64,000 bases of DNA, from the NCBI GenBank assembly GCA_964019055.1, contig OZ025216.1, forward strand, positions 10,371,914 through 10,435,913, written 5' to 3'. The DNA is from Anthopleura xanthogrammica (Eukaryota > Cnidaria > Anthozoa > Actiniaria > Actiniidae). The translations under genes were made by a program, and so were the position numbers. This document shows, one piece after another, positions 1 to 11,901 of the stretch (positions within the stretch are counted from its first letter, which is position 1; every line of letters begins with the position of its first letter). Under the pieces are notes generated by a model that did no database searches, had not been told where the DNA came from, and saw only the letters and a list, made by a program, of their open reading frames with translations.

Positions 1-274
1 TGTGTAGGGTCCCGACGCTCCGAACGACGTTGTGCAATAAGGCAAATGTGTAGAGTTAATTTATACTGCTCCGTGCTAATTAATTATTCAGTGAGATTAA
101 TGTAGTGTTGTGTACAAATAGTGTGCTGTGTTATGTTTGGTAAAGTATGACGTCATATCACGTGACAGTGCTAGTTACGTCACGTGTCGGTCATAAACAA
201 GAACATAGGAAAATCATAGCTAGTCAAGATACATATGTTGAACTGCGACATCTTCTTTTGATCGTTTTTATCAG

Positions 275-1849
275 CTACTGCGCACGGAGAGAGCGGGGTA
301 CTACCTCATTACATGGACAGACTATGGACTACGATTGAAAGAAAACCACGAGGCAAAACGAAGAGCAGAAAAGGAGGAAAACAAATATGGAAACAACCAA
401 AAAGAGTGCTGCTTTCTGGATGAAATTTTCTATGGGATCACAGAGGAGATCGAACTGAATGGAAAGATTATCCCAGTGCTTTCTCCCTCAAGATATCGCA
501 AGGGGCTTTTGGACAAACCTCCTACAAGCATCCAAGGTGATTTACAATATAGTACAGTAGCCTCTCTTTATATTTCGACTCAAATTTGTCCTAAATTATA
601 GCCACTCTCGACCCCTGTTTTTCTGTCATTCTTACTGCGCAAGTTCAACGAATACCACAGATATTTCCTCGAGCATGCGCAGTAGAATGGCAAGACTTTG
701 AAACCGCAATGTCGAAAGAGTTTCAATCTCGTCCCCAGAGCCTGCGTTTCTATTGGCCAGCACCAAGTAACAAAATTTAAAGGCTTTGGCATAATCCACT
801 TTTTTGTCAAACTTGATTGGCTGCTTTAAAGTGTAAAAGATGTGAACAGACGGAAGTAAAATTTAGCCAATTAAAAACAAGCTATAGGTGCTTACCAAGA
901 GAAACGCTGGCTCTGTGGACGAGATAGCATGCCCATGTTTACACAGGCGCATGGCATGGCTGATAGAGCTCTGCTTCTAAGCAGAGTTTAGAGGAAGCTG
1001 ACCAGTGAGGAAAAAGTGCGTCATTAAAAAACGTAAATTCAATATTTCTTAAATTTGCACTTAGGTTTCCCGGTGTGGTTTCGAATGAAAGACCAAAATT
1101 CACCAGCAATCACCTTGCTCTCTGAAGAATTGCAGCAAAATGGCAAGATTAAAAAGATCACAGTCGTTGATCTCGTGACTTGTGTTCGTACAACTAAACT
1201 TACCCTGGACCAGAAATGGGTAGCAGAAAAGCAACGCTCCAGCAAATGGCTGACCAAAGACATGCTGGCAAAGCTCCAAAAGAATATGACTTTTGTAGTT
1301 GCAAAGTCTTGGGAGAAAGACCAAGAAAATAACGCTTGCTGGCGGATTTCTTTCTCCGTTGTCGAACGAGAGTGCATCAGATTCCTTCCTCCCGAACCAA
1401 AGATTTGTTTGATCATTCTAAAAGCTATACGAAGAAAATTCCTGAACAAGCCCAAGGGATTGGTCACTTATCATCTCAAAACTATCCTCTTTTACCATCT
1501 TGACAAGGCTGGGAGCGACTGGAAGACTTCAGAACGAGCTAAGAACATTCTTATCTTGTTGAGTGAGTTAGCCGAGGCTTTGAGGAGCAGGTCTCTGCCA
1601 TTGTTCTTTGAGCCTGGAATTAATACCCTTGGAGGAATTGATGAGAAGAGTATTGCAGAAATGGAGACGAAAACCCGTCAGATCCTTGCTTCTCCTGACG
1701 CAGTACTAATGACAGGGATCTTGTTCCAGAGTATGGATGAAGATCACAAGAAAGAGAATTTCCAGAAGGGAAAAGAAGTGGTGGAGGAGTGGTTTAATGA
1801 GAAACCTCCAGAAGCGAAGCCATTTGATGTAGAGGACATACAGGACTAA
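275..1849 (+). CDS. cGAS-like receptor / Mab-21-domain nucleotidyltransferase, 3' part
   Basis: Two exons are visible, 275-536 and 1065-1849 (TAA), joined by a 528-bp GT-AG intron whose phases match (phase 1 both sides). The first follows a pyrimidine-rich acceptor ending TTTTTATCAG. Together they encode about 348 residues. Exon A has AGYYLITW and then a helix with FLDEIFYGITEE, which I align to the cGAS segment after the second catalytic acidic residue. Exon B starts with SPAITLL, then VVDLV (the Asp sits where the third metal-binding acidic residue lies), WRISFS and YHLKTILFYHL, all hallmarks of the Mab-21 fold. There is no Cys-rich zinc insertion of the vertebrate cGAS type between WRISFS and YHLKT. 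The GS...E/D...D part must lie left of the window. Known: this family includes cGAS and cGLRs, which make cyclic dinucleotides when bound to nucleic acid, but also inactive Mab-21 proteins. Activity cannot be judged without the missing exon. Confidence 0.85.
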
Positions 1850-3459
1850 GCTGGCTGAAAGATACAAGTCCTGTCCTGTGCTCCCCTCCTCTCTCCTCCC
1901 CTAGTACCAATTTGGTCGCTGTCGCGCATTTCATCACTTTCCATGAATAGTTCCATACTTCGGTTCACTGGTCAAACATCAAGCATTCAAGTTGGATGAT
2001 TTGTGTTTCATCAGTGAACCAATGTATGGAAAATGGTGAATATTTAAAAAATGTGGTGTTTTTTTTTGTAATCCGGATAAAATTGGTGTTCGAAAAAGAA
2101 AGGTTTGCGCATCCTGTACAATGAAAATTTATATGTCTTTCAACTCCCGGGTGGCGTCGTTCGCACTATCGAGATGTACCCGTATATAGCTTGGTTTCAC
2201 TTGACGTCATTTCCTGTCTCGTGCGGAATGTTCATCAGCTGAGTCACAAGTTTTCGGGCTGACAGCACAGTGGTCAGTGTTTGACCGACACGCGTGAAAA
2301 ACGTCTGCGCATGCTCTAAGTCTGCATGCAAATTAGTCAAAAGCGTCTTCGTGCTATTGTAAAAAAAAAATTCACACTTGCCTGAAGAATAGTCTTTACA
2401 AAATGCCAAAACTTAAAGTCAGTTCTTGAAACTTAAGGCTAATTCTTTCATATTGCCTTTATTAATACAGTATCTTTGTCTCACAAAAGTATACCCGCGA
2501 AATTTTTTGTATACTTGGAGAAAACAAGCATTTATTTACTTTCTCACTAAAACTCTTGTAAATTCTTGGAAAGCGTGCTGAAAGGCACGCATGCGCAAAC
2601 GTTTTTCTCTAGTGTCTGTTTGACCACCATTTGGAGCAGATAATGAGATTCAAAGACTTTTATCAGCTGATTGAAACCCAGCTATTGATAAAGGTTTGAC
2701 AGTCCATGTAAACTAATTTATAATACTACATAGAAAGAAATAATAAGACTATCTACGAAAGATATATGATAAGAACTGTAAGCTGTTGTACATGTGTTAA
2801 ATAACTAGGAGTATGACGAAGCAAATTTGCCATTATTTTCCCTTACTTCAAACTCTACGAGTAGCTGAAGCACAAGAATTGTCACTGTTCGACTCCAGTA
2901 AAGTATCTGTTACAAGTTGAAACTTTTGGCTGAAACTTGTATGTAATGAATATAAAAAATGTTGGCGAGAAAGATTATAACTACTTTCTAAGAGTCGTGC
3001 AGCTAGACCTTCTGTCTTGAAGCAAACTTCAGCTAAAAGCCCGCCGTCTCAGCATATAACACCGCCCTTAAGACGGCTAGACTACGTGTCATACTATAAA
3101 ATAATATACAGTATTAAACATGGAGAATTTTCTTACCGTATAAAAGGTCGCATGTCAGAATATATAAGCAGTCGAAGCAGTTGCAACTCGAGTAGAACTG
3201 AGAGCAATGGTGGCATGCGTACTTGTGATGCATTGTGGTTAAATGCGCACTGCCATCTCCGGACATGATCAGTCACCTCCTTTGTAAAATATATCCATGT
3301 AAATATCTTTAATTCGTTGAAATACTTAATAAATAGATAATTAAAACTTTGAGCCACGACGTTTTTGTTTCAAAGAAAAAGAGCGGGAAAAGAGAAATTG
3401 TCATTCGGGCTTCCTGTGGTTAACACAGGTAACCCACATCACAGTAACAAGAATCCAAG
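1850..3459. other. intergenic, repeat-derived
   Basis: No coding exon recognised. At about 1935-2035 an imperfect inverted repeat carries a GTATGGAAAATGGTGA end that recurs near 47745. The stretches 2190-2290 and 2630-2690 are inverted, diverged copies of 5150-5265 and 4677-4722, so they bracket the POLR1H gene. The last 50 bases before 3460 are also found upstream of the POLR1H pseudogene at 36590-36651. Confidence 0.6.
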
Positions 3460-5265
3460 ATGGCGGAAAGACGTACTGTTGAAGCGTTTGAATGTGATCC
3501 TGATTTCTGCCCCGAATGTGGCTCGATCTTGCCTTTACCTGGACTAGACGATGTTGTTTCTTGTAGAATTTGTGATTTCCAAAAAGATACATCAGGTAGA
3601 ATGAATGATATTTGACAAAATTTCAATTTCTAAGGTTTGAAAATGTTCACAAAAGTTGAAGACTGACTTGAAATCTTTCTTTCTTGGCATCTAAAAGTTT
3701 CTGGCTATTTTATGAGAAACTTTTACACGTAGCTTTAGAGGAACCAGAGTTCTTCTCTATTGGAGCAGAACTCCAACTCTTTTCCTAAAGTCGCTAAATT
3801 AGTTTAAAAAAATTTATCTTTAGAATTTGAAGGAGTAGAAGTTCACTCGAGAAAAGTCTTCAACGAAGTGAAAGAAAAGAAAATCAGTGCAGAAGATGAT
3901 GAAGACCCAATTGGACCCATGGTTAGTGGAATTTACAGTTATTCCAAATAAAAATCTGAGCCCACACTACCCCCCTCCCCCCATTCATTCACCAATTTCA
4001 CCAATAGGATCTTCACTGCTTTAAATTCACCCTAACAAAATGTTTCTTAACCCTGTCCCTATTGAATTCAAAGCACAAAATATTAAGCATAGCCATCATC
4101 TTATCTGGTGAGAGGTTTAATTTTGCATATTTGCTTCATGCTACGTTATTGAAACGAGCCCTGGATTGAGTTAAATGTGAAAGCTAGCACGTCTGGTAAT
4201 CCCTCATTTGTTTTCAAACAAACATATTACCTTTACATTACTCGTATAGTATAGTAGATGTGCGGCAAGGCAAGTAAACCATATCTTTTATTCTGATTTA
4301 AGGTTGACAGAAAGTGTTCTAATTGTGGCCATGAAGGAATGACATACCAGACGCGACAGACCAGATCAGTCGATGAAGGACAAACCGTATTTTACAACTG
4401 CCCTCATTGCAAGTGAGTTTTCACTTATTCATCAGGGTTATCTGCTGTTCAGCAGACTACATTGTAGATAACACTAAAACTGCACTTGTTTTGTTCTTTC
4501 CAGATATCAAGAGACAGAATACTCATGACGTAGTGAGCATACAAAGGAAGGCCTTTCATCCAATATGCTGGATAATATTATTGAATCAAATATATCCCAA
4601 ATTCTGACTAGTGGTTGTCTAAACTGCATTCAGCTGTTTGTACAATAATAATTGTTACAATTATTGTTTGGTTTTAAGCAGCTGATAAAAGTCTTTGAAT
4701 CTCATTATCTGCTCCAAATTGCCAGATTTCTAGCCAAGAGAGGCTGGGGAAAAAGCTATTGTTGTTTTTCCGGACACAGTAGTATATGGTCAAGAACACT
4801 ATTGTACATACTTGTCTTGAAAGAAAATGAGTTTGAATCACAAGAGAAGAGAAAGAAAGAAACATGAATTAAGCATAAACCTGATAAAGAAGATTCTTGG
4901 GGAAATTACAGATAAATGGAGCTCAGAATTTGTTCTGACTTCGGAATCACAAGAAGATTGAAATAAGTTATTCCTTTTGTGTGCCAGTGGTTCTCACAAG
5001 CAGTAGTTGCGCAGTTCCAATGCCAAATCATTATTATAATTACTCAGTTTTCTTTTCTCAGCCTGAAATCATGCAATTCATGCAACTTCCGTCCGTAAAG
5101 AAACAATAGCTAGGTCCCAGCCTCTCTTGGCTTGATATTTGGCAATGCTAGTCAAACCCTGACCACCATGTGCTGTCAGCCAGGAAGAATTCTATTGAAA
5201 ACTTGTGATTCCGCTGATGAACATTCTGCATGACAGGAAATGACGTCAAGTGAAACCCAGCAATA
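2190..5265. repeat. diverged inverted repeat bracketing POLR1H
   Basis: By eye, 2190-2290 matches the reverse complement of 5150-5265 (shared blocks GGTTTCACTTGACGTCATTT and GGCTGACAGCACA), and 2630-2690 matches that of 4677-4722 (CAAAGACTTTTATCAGCTG). The sequence between these blocks is not recognisably paired. This could be two inverted copies of one repeat or the ends of an old composite element around the gene. Confidence 0.55.
3460..4528 (+). CDS. POLR1H: DNA-directed RNA polymerase I subunit RPA12 (ZNRD1)
   Basis: Four exons: 3460-3595, 3824-3921, 4303-4412 and 4504-4528 (TGA), with GT-AG introns and matching phases, encoding 122 residues (human protein 126). The start ATG lies in CAAGATGGCGG and gives the usual N-terminus. 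The N-terminal zinc ribbon uses C17-x2-C20 and C35-x2-C38. The C-terminal TFIIS-like ribbon has C83-x2-C86 and C111-x2-C114, with the acidic hairpin RSVDEGQT (D102, E103) that supports RNA cleavage. Known role: RPA12 sits in the Pol I funnel, aids transcript cleavage and termination, and acts in the nucleolus. The ORF is intact and all catalytic residues are present, so this is the functional copy, unlike the one at 36652. Diverged inverted repeats flank it on both sides. No convincing polyadenylation signal was found close to the stop. Confidence 0.95.
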
Positions 5266-5346
5266 AAAACAACTGATTCATGTACTAAAATATGATAGAA
5301 CAAATTTTTCAAAAGAAAGTGAAAGAATAGTCCCTTTCATATTTCC

Positions 5347-5526
5347 CCGCGCCATCTTGAAAGATAGCTGTGCCTTTGCATCGAAGCGAGACGAACGGTG
5401 AGCTTGCAATGATAGAGACATGTGAATAATAGTCCAAGGTGTTAAAAAAAGGTTTCTATCATTGCAAGCTCACCGTTCGTCTCATTTCGATGCAAAGGCA
5501 CGGCTATCTTTCAAGATGGCGCAGGG
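5347..5526. repeat. foldback element with about 72-bp arms
   Basis: The left arm (5347-5420) and right arm (about 5452-5526) are reverse complements with a few mismatches, separated by about 30 bases. The arm end reads CAAGATGGCG on one strand. It is typical of a short non-autonomous foldback transposon. No target duplication was resolved. Confidence 0.8.
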
Positions 5527-5933
5527 AACTGTGAAGGGGACTATTAATATTGGAAGGAAAAACTAGTAAAATGTTGAATGACAAAACAGTTACCCATCTT
5601 TTCAGGATTAGCCAAATTTTTTCAGGTATTTTCTGGCAACCTTCAGCATCATCAAAATGTAAGTGACAAATCATATTTTTCATATGTTTTTCAGGTTCAT
5701 GCAGTAATATTTTAAATGTGGGTCTTTTAGAGGAAAGAAAATAAACTCATAATATAAGACAATTACAATTTTATTGCAAATGATTCAAAAAATTACTTTT
5801 TAACAAAATCAAGTTTAACTTGTAAAATTTGAAATGGCATCAGACTAGATTTGGGTCAGAACATGATTGGTTAGAACTCATCAATTTCCTCAAAAACCAA
5901 TCAGCTGCCAGCTCATCAGATTCAAAATTAATA

Positions 5934-6069
5934 TAGACCCCTAGCATGTGACGTCAAAACAGCTCAATTTTGAGGACAAAACAAAAGTATTCCAATCTCC
6001 TGAGAAATGGAAGCTATTGCTTTGTTGTCCAAATTGAGCTGCATTCTGACGTGCTGCAAGGGGTTCATA
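5934..6069. repeat. MITE family A, copy 1
   Basis: A palindromic element of about 135 bp with TAGACCCC-type ends and internal CAGCTCAATTT...TGAGCTGC, plus a TGACGT motif near each end. Related copies are at 14675-14811 (opposite orientation) and 50126-50252. The shared block GGAGGACAAAACAA identifies the family. Confidence 0.7.
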
Positions 6070-8110
6070 GTCATGACACAGTTTACCTAACTGGGCGTCC
6101 TTGATGACCAATCAAATCTGATAAGACACTATTTTCGATCTTACATAAAAAAGAGTGTTTCATTCAAATATATCCAAATGCCGAGGAGTGGATTGAAAAA
6201 GAGAATGAAAAGGTTTGGCATAACCATAACCAACTTTAAGGTGTTGAAACACTCTTTCATGTATTTGATAAGACTTCTCAAACCATTAATATTTCATGGG
6301 AAAAATCAAAGCAAAAATTGACCAAAATTTATGCTAATTAAGAAATTATCCAATCCATGATTATGGTAGTGGAGGAATTTTTTTTCTCCCATTAAATATT
6401 AGTAAGTTTAAGAAAGCTTGTGACAAGCATTATCATAGTTAATCATAATCATACTTTGGTAATAGAGGTTTTGCACCATCAAGTGCTGGCAACCATGGTG
6501 GAACAATAAAATCTCTTAAATTTACTCTTGGCAATTATTGATTTTTGTTCTCCTGTAAGACAATTATGGTACTGGTCACGGCTACCATCATGTGATGGTG
6601 CAAAACCTATAGTTATTAAATTCTATTATTATTTTAATTTTAATTTTATTTTAAACTCTTCAATCTATTTTTCCTCTGATCCATAATGCCATAATTCAAA
6701 ACAAACTCAATTTCATCAAGCCCTAAAACAACCGCTGAGGGTTATCCAAGGCAGGGCATGGTTAACTCACAGATTGAATGAGAATTTAGCAAGTTGGGTT
6801 GAAAAAAGATACCCTATACAAAAATAAACTGAGTGTGTTGTTAAATTATGTCAGAATAAAAATGTCCAAATTATGATATATTATGACTGAATGAGTAAGG
6901 GATTTTCTCTTCTTTTTTCTGATGGTGAAGAGAAAACCATCAATACACCATTATCAGGAGTGGCAACTTATGGTTATTTAATGTCAGCAGATAAGCTGAC
7001 AATGCACACTAAATCCTTCCCTCTGTCAAAACCCCACTTTAAGATTATTTAAACCTTAAATTTGTATCAATGCCTTGAAACAAACTCTGGGCTAATCAAT
7101 GAAAAACTGATTGTAGTATGAACAAACAAGTGGGCTATTCAGTAGTCTTAGTAGTCTATATAAATATAAATAAATATTTATATAAATATAAATATGAATA
7201 TAAATTTGGGTTTCTACCTTCTGTCAACTGTTTTCTTAAACTACTAACAGTCCAACTAGTTTGTTATAATGTACTAGTCAGAGTGTTTTTTCTTGGCCCA
7301 TGATTGAATACATATAGTGTAGTAATCACTATTGCCACTGTTTCATGGGCCAAGATCACTCTACATTCGCTACCAGTCAAGACCAATTTGGTGCCGCAAG
7401 GGCTTTTTATCTGTATTCTAATTTTACAAGGGTCTGAGGTGAGTTGGCAGTGGACCAACCAGTCAAGGCCAGGATGTATAAACCCCTGGTTATGTAAGGC
7501 ATTTCAGCCTATCGTTGGTCAATTATTGGCCGAAAGCTGAAGTATCATCAAACAATGTATCATAAAGTAGACATTTACCCTAATACGTATACCTACAAAA
7601 AAAACTTTAGTTGTTATTTCTTAATTGTTACCATAATTTTATCATTTCATTGCTAATAATAACTTAACTTTAAAACAAGAAAAATAAAACTTTACTTTAA
7701 AAACCTGGTTTCCATGTAATGTTTACTCCTACACCTTTTTACAATCATATTTACGATTACATATTAAAGGATAAAAACACTATTTTTTAACAGGTTTTTA
7801 ACTATTCATATTTTATATGAACTTAATTTAATTTATGAACACTTATATTTTCTAAATTTAATTTTTTGGTAAAAAATTCACTAAGATAATAATTATATTT
7901 ATTTACTTATCATTATGGCCAATGTTTGCAGGTATCTCCATGAACCAAATGCATGGGCACATGCTTACTTCTTCAGCCATCTATTTCCATCTTTTCGTCA
8001 GATGCATATTCTACCTCCATCTTTTCTATGTGGGGATGGTCGAAAGTTTCCTTAACAAAATTCTGCAGAGAAAATATTCCATTTTCAGTTCATTAGTATT
8101 ACAGTGCTAA

Positions 8111-8307
8111 TAGACCTCATCAGCTTGGGTGTAATGCTGTCCCATTTCAGACCACGTGTCATTCCCCAGAGTATCATTTCATTGTTTAACGGTTGCGCAT
8201 GAGAAGATACATGAATATGGATACAACTCAAACAAAGAATCTTATTCTCAAGAGAATGACACATGGTCTGAAATGGGACAACATTACCCCAAGCCGATGA
8301 GGTCTAT
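8111..8307. repeat. MITE family B, copy 1
   Basis: The terminal inverted repeat is about 50 bp, running TAGACCTCATCAGCTTGGG... at the left and ...CCAAGCCGATGAGGTCTA at the right, with an inner CATTTCAGACCACGTGTCAT arm. The inner part recurs at 50768-50898 (partial) and 52405-52598. Confidence 0.75.
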
Positions 8308-8930
8308 TGAAACACCATGGGCATATCTAGAAATATTCCAGGAATGTTTTATTGTTCTTTGGCCAATCAGAAATCAAGACTCTCTAACCACAAGGTAACA
8401 GAAAGATAACAATTATAACGCTTCTCATTGCAAATGATAGAATCTTATTTGTTTCCCAATCAATTTCGGATATCAAGAGCCAAAAGTTGTTCCATTCAAC
8501 GTAACTTTGTGGATTTCTTCAACTAAAGACGACTAGACTCAAAGGCATCGAAGAGGCACCAAAAACACTCTGCATGACATTCATCATTGGTTGCTATAGT
8601 TCCCCCGCGCCCTTTCTCGTGCATTTGAGACGAACAAACTAGGAGACCGGCAAGATTTTTTAAACAAAGAAAAATTGCCTCAAAGGCCATTGCCTAAGAT
8701 AAATACTAGGATTTTCTATATACAAAAGGTTACACAATGAAGTGAACTAGACTTTCCCTGTCAGCTTAGGGGACTTAGCCTGTTATCTTAAATTAAATTA
8801 GGTAAATCTAATTAGTTTTTAATTGACTTCAACAATCTCAACTTGCTGATGAACTGATTGGCACCCACTGCATGACTTGTACATTATCAGAAAGCATCAT
8901 GCCTGAGGTTTGCCACACTGTGGCACACAT

Positions 8931-9215
8931 CACCAGAGAGCTTTTACCTTTTGGCACACAGTGCCACAGAACTATTACTTTCTGGCACACACTGCCACAG
9001 AGCCATTGCTTTATGGCACACATTGCCAGAAAGCTGCAGACTGTGGCAAACATCACCAGAGAGCTTTTGCCTTTTGGCACACAGTGCCACAGAACTATTA
9101 CTTCCTGGCACACACTGCCACAGAGCCATTGCTTTATGGCACACATTGCCAGAAAGCTGCAGACTGTGGCACACATTGCCAGATGGTTGCCATTCTGTGG
9201 CACATATATATAAGC
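8931..9215. repeat. 123-bp minisatellite rich in TGGCAC/GTGCCA
   Basis: CACCAGAGAGCTTTT occurs at 8931 and 9054, giving a period of 123 bp, with a little over two units. Each unit carries many TGGCAC and GTGCCA words spaced about 20-30 bases apart. The repeat is open in several frames on both strands, which reflects its periodicity rather than coding. Confidence 0.8.
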
Positions 9216-9219
9216 ACAA

Positions 9220-9851
9220 CATTACAACTGGCAACTTGTGGCACATTGATTAGTGTACTGCAAGGTTGTGGCAAGCTTGCCACATGCAACCTTGCTGCAG
9301 CTCAATCATTTTCATAAGGATATGCTTTCGAATGCTGGCTGTTATAACTTTTAATGAGCTGATCAGCTCCTGAGTGGAAAACAGTACCTGGTATAGTATT
9401 CCTCATTTATGGGTTTCGCATAACAGGTTTATATACTTATTTCAATAAAGTTAAGTCACCAGAAAAGCTAGAAAGCTGTGACCGGCAATTAAGATTATGG
9501 GTTGTAGATATATGTTTCAACTGCTCAATAACTATTGATTGACCTGATATCTTTTACCAGTTACAGTGTTTCACCTCCTGTGAGCATCCTCAAGCTGCAC
9601 TTTGTATCAAAAAGCCTTACTTGTTGGATATGTTTCCCATGATCCACAGGGTTGAACTTTTCAGCTTTTGTAGGTTTTTGGTGACTAACTTTTACCTTAA
9701 GGTTTTTTATTTTTGGAGGCACATTTTCAGAAACATGTCAACAACTGTTTAATAAAAAGAATGCAAACAAATTATAGCTTTTATAATAAAATGTAGCTCG
9801 ATCTAGACAGATTGGAAATGAAACAGGTTAGTATATGTTTATATAAAAACA
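9220..9851. other. intergenic DNA with a dispersed repeat
   Basis: No gene seen. The block at 9556-9640 is the reverse complement of 24035-24118 (GATACAAA...GCAGCTT.AGGATGCTCA), and the word TATTTCAATAAAGTTA at about 9438 recurs at 23986. This points to a dispersed repeat family of unknown class. Confidence 0.5.
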
Positions 9852-9856
9852 TGTAC

Positions 9857-9955
9857 TGTTGTGAAACCATGTGCTTGGGCGCCATGTTGGCAAAGCTACT
9901 CATTTATTACACAGGGATCCCATAACTTACATCACAGGGATCCCAATATGTGACA
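9857..9955 (-). repeat. 3' LTR of the gypsy element
   Basis: It is 99 bp long, runs TGTTGTGAAACC to ATGTGACA on the + strand, and has TG...CA ends. It differs from the other LTR at two positions by eye, which implies a recent insertion. Confidence 0.92.
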
Positions 9956-10143
9956 TCCCCCCTTCCAAGCTAAAATGTTTACAGAATCATAATTAACATA
10001 TAAATATCAATGATAAACATGTAACCAACAACAATAATCAATAGCAAAAGGGGCAAACAGCTTCAAACTACAGCTGTGTAAATGTTAAGTACATTTGCAA
10101 TGCACAATGTTCAATGTTCAGTTCGGTGCTGAATCTAGTACAA

Positions 10144-11889
10144 CTACTGCGAGGGCATCTTGTAGTCTTTGTGCCAGACAGGTGGCTTTCTGTTCCTGAT
10201 GGGGCGACCAGCAGGTGTCTCGGCTTGAGCGAGTGGTGCAGTCTGACCACCAGTCTTGGGTGTGCTTGTGTCAGCAGGCCTGCCTGTCGGACCTTTGCTG
10301 TGACTCGTAGGAGTGTCATAAGGTAAGGGCAGTGCAATCTGTACTGGGTTTGGAGATTTGTTGATCACACTGCTGTTGCGCCGGTAAGTGTTACCATATT
10401 CTGTTGTTACAACGTAGGAACGAGGTGCACTGTGTTTTGCACCAGCCGGGTCCCAGGTCTTGCCAATCCGGACACGAACACTGTGGCCTACTTCATGTTC
10501 AGCTTTTGGCTTTGCTGCCTTGTCGTACTGAGCCTTCTGTCTTGCCTGTCTTTGACGCAGGTCATCTCTTGCTGACATCACTACTGTTGGCTCAAGCAGA
10601 GTAGCGGCAGTGGGCAGTTTGTCTTTCAATCTGCAGCTCATGAGGAGCTGAGCTGGTGAGTACTTCATACCAGAGACTGGGGTGTTTCGATACTGTAACA
10701 AGGCCAGATGTGGGTCCCGGCCTTCATGGTGAGCCTTCCTTAGTAATGACTTCACAGTGCCAACACACTTTTCACTTTGACCGTTGGACTGAGGATATCT
10801 TGGGCTGCTAGACACTAGACTAAATCCCCACTTTTTAGCAAATTCTTGCATGCGATGGCTTGAGAATGGCATGTTGTCTGATACAACCGTTTCGGGGATC
10901 CCATGGCGGGCAAATACAGGCTTGAGTGCACTAATGACCCCATCAGCTGTCTTATCTTTCAACTTGATGACTTCAGGGTACTTTGAAAAGTAGTCAACAA
11001 CCACCAGGTAGTCATGTCCACCAAAGTTGAACACATCAGTTCCTAGTTTGGACCAGGGTCGCTCTGGCACCTCATGTGGAATCAGTGGTTCTTTAATGTT
11101 CTTGGGTTTGTAGGTCGCACATGTAGGACACTGAGCTATGTACTCTTCGATGTCTCTGTTCACATTTGGCCAGTACATTATCTCTCTGGCTGTGGATTTG
11201 CACTTCTCTATTCCAAGGTGGCCTTCATGTAGTTTGTAGAGTACTGTGTGTCTGTACTCGGCTGGAATAATGATCTTGTTTTCAGTGAACAGTAGTCCAG
11301 CTTCTTCGTGAATGGAATCTTTGAGAGGCCAATATGCATATAGGTCCAGAGGGAGGTTCCCTTTGTGCTTGGGCCATCCATTGCGTGTGTGGTTTCGTAG
11401 CTTTGTGAGTGTTGGATCTGCAACACTAGCTGTGCGTAATTCTTGTAGCTTTTCTGGAGTAGCTGGGAAGTGTGTTACTGCACTATGTATGTACAGCTCT
11501 GGCTCTGTCTGCGATTCGACGTCAGTGTTTAGGTAAGCTCGCGACAGAGTGTCAGCTACATGCATCTCTGCGCCGGGTGTGTAACTGATCTTTAGTCGGT
11601 ACTTCTGAAGTCTTAGTAGCATTGATTGGAGTCGAGGTGATGCCTTGTGTAGTGGCTTCTTGGTGATCATCTCAAGGGGCTTATGATCACTCTGGACATT
11701 GACATCGCGTCCATAGATGTAGTGATGGAACTTTTCTGTAGCAAAGACAATGGCTAAAAGTTCTTTCTCAATCTGGGCATATCTTGTCTCTGCATCTGTC
11801 AAAGCTCTGGATGCATAGGCTAGTGGCTGGTTGTTCTGCAATATTGAGGCACCCAGTCCCGTGGATGACGAATCTGCCTGGATTGTCAC
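10144..11889 (-). CDS. gypsy RNase H and integrase frame
   Basis: The 581-codon frame begins inside RNase H (QADSSSTGLGA, then EKELLAIVFATEKFHHYIYG). It continues with an HHCC integrase zinc domain (HEGHLGIEKCK...CPTCATY) and the DDE core: the Asp of GTDVFNF, the Asp of VVSDNMPF and the Glu of NGQSEK. The C-terminal tail is basic and proline-rich. It is part of the retrotransposon polyprotein, cut off from the RT frame by a frame break near 11892, so it has no start codon of its own. Integrase inserts the cDNA copy into the host genome. The catalytic residues look intact. Confidence 0.9.
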   Translation of the reverse strand: MTIQADSSSTGLGASILQNNQPLAYASRALTDAETRYAQIEKELLAIVFATEKFHHYIYGRDVNVQSDHKPLEMITKKPLHKASPRLQSMLLRLQKYRLKISYTPGAEMHVADTLSRAYLNTDVESQTEPELYIHSAVTHFPATPEKLQELRTASVADPTLTKLRNHTRNGWPKHKGNLPLDLYAYWPLKDSIHEEAGLLFTENKIIIPAEYRHTVLYKLHEGHLGIEKCKSTAREIMYWPNVNRDIEEYIAQCPTCATYKPKNIKEPLIPHEVPERPWSKLGTDVFNFGGHDYLVVVDYFSKYPEVIKLKDKTADGVISALKPVFARHGIPETVVSDNMPFSSHRMQEFAKKWGFSLVSSSPRYPQSNGQSEKCVGTVKSLLRKAHHEGRDPHLALLQYRNTPVSGMKYSPAQLLMSCRLKDKLPTAATLLEPTVVMSARDDLRQRQARQKAQYDKAAKPKAEHEVGHSVRVRIGKTWDPAGAKHSAPRSYVVTTEYGNTYRRNSSVINKSPNPVQIALPLPYDTPTSHSKGPTGRPADTSTPKTGGQTAPLAQAETPAGRPIRNRKPPVWHKDYKMPSQ

Positions 11890-11901
11890 TATAGACTTGG
11901 G

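Larger units (their letters stand above)
4529..8110. other. AT-rich intergenic DNA with MITEs
   Basis: No host gene recognised. It holds the foldback at 5347-5526, a family A MITE at 5934-6069 and a small element with TIR AGGTTTTGCACCATCA at 6466-6608. An AT-rich simple repeat lies at about 7150-7205, and a short hairpin built on GGCCCATGA/TCATGGGCC at about 7295-7350. Confidence 0.5.

Noticed and set aside
8838..9317. Several overlapping open frames of 100-135 codons on both strands
   Set aside because: They all lie in the 123-bp minisatellite; the repeat length is a multiple of three, so frames stay open without coding.
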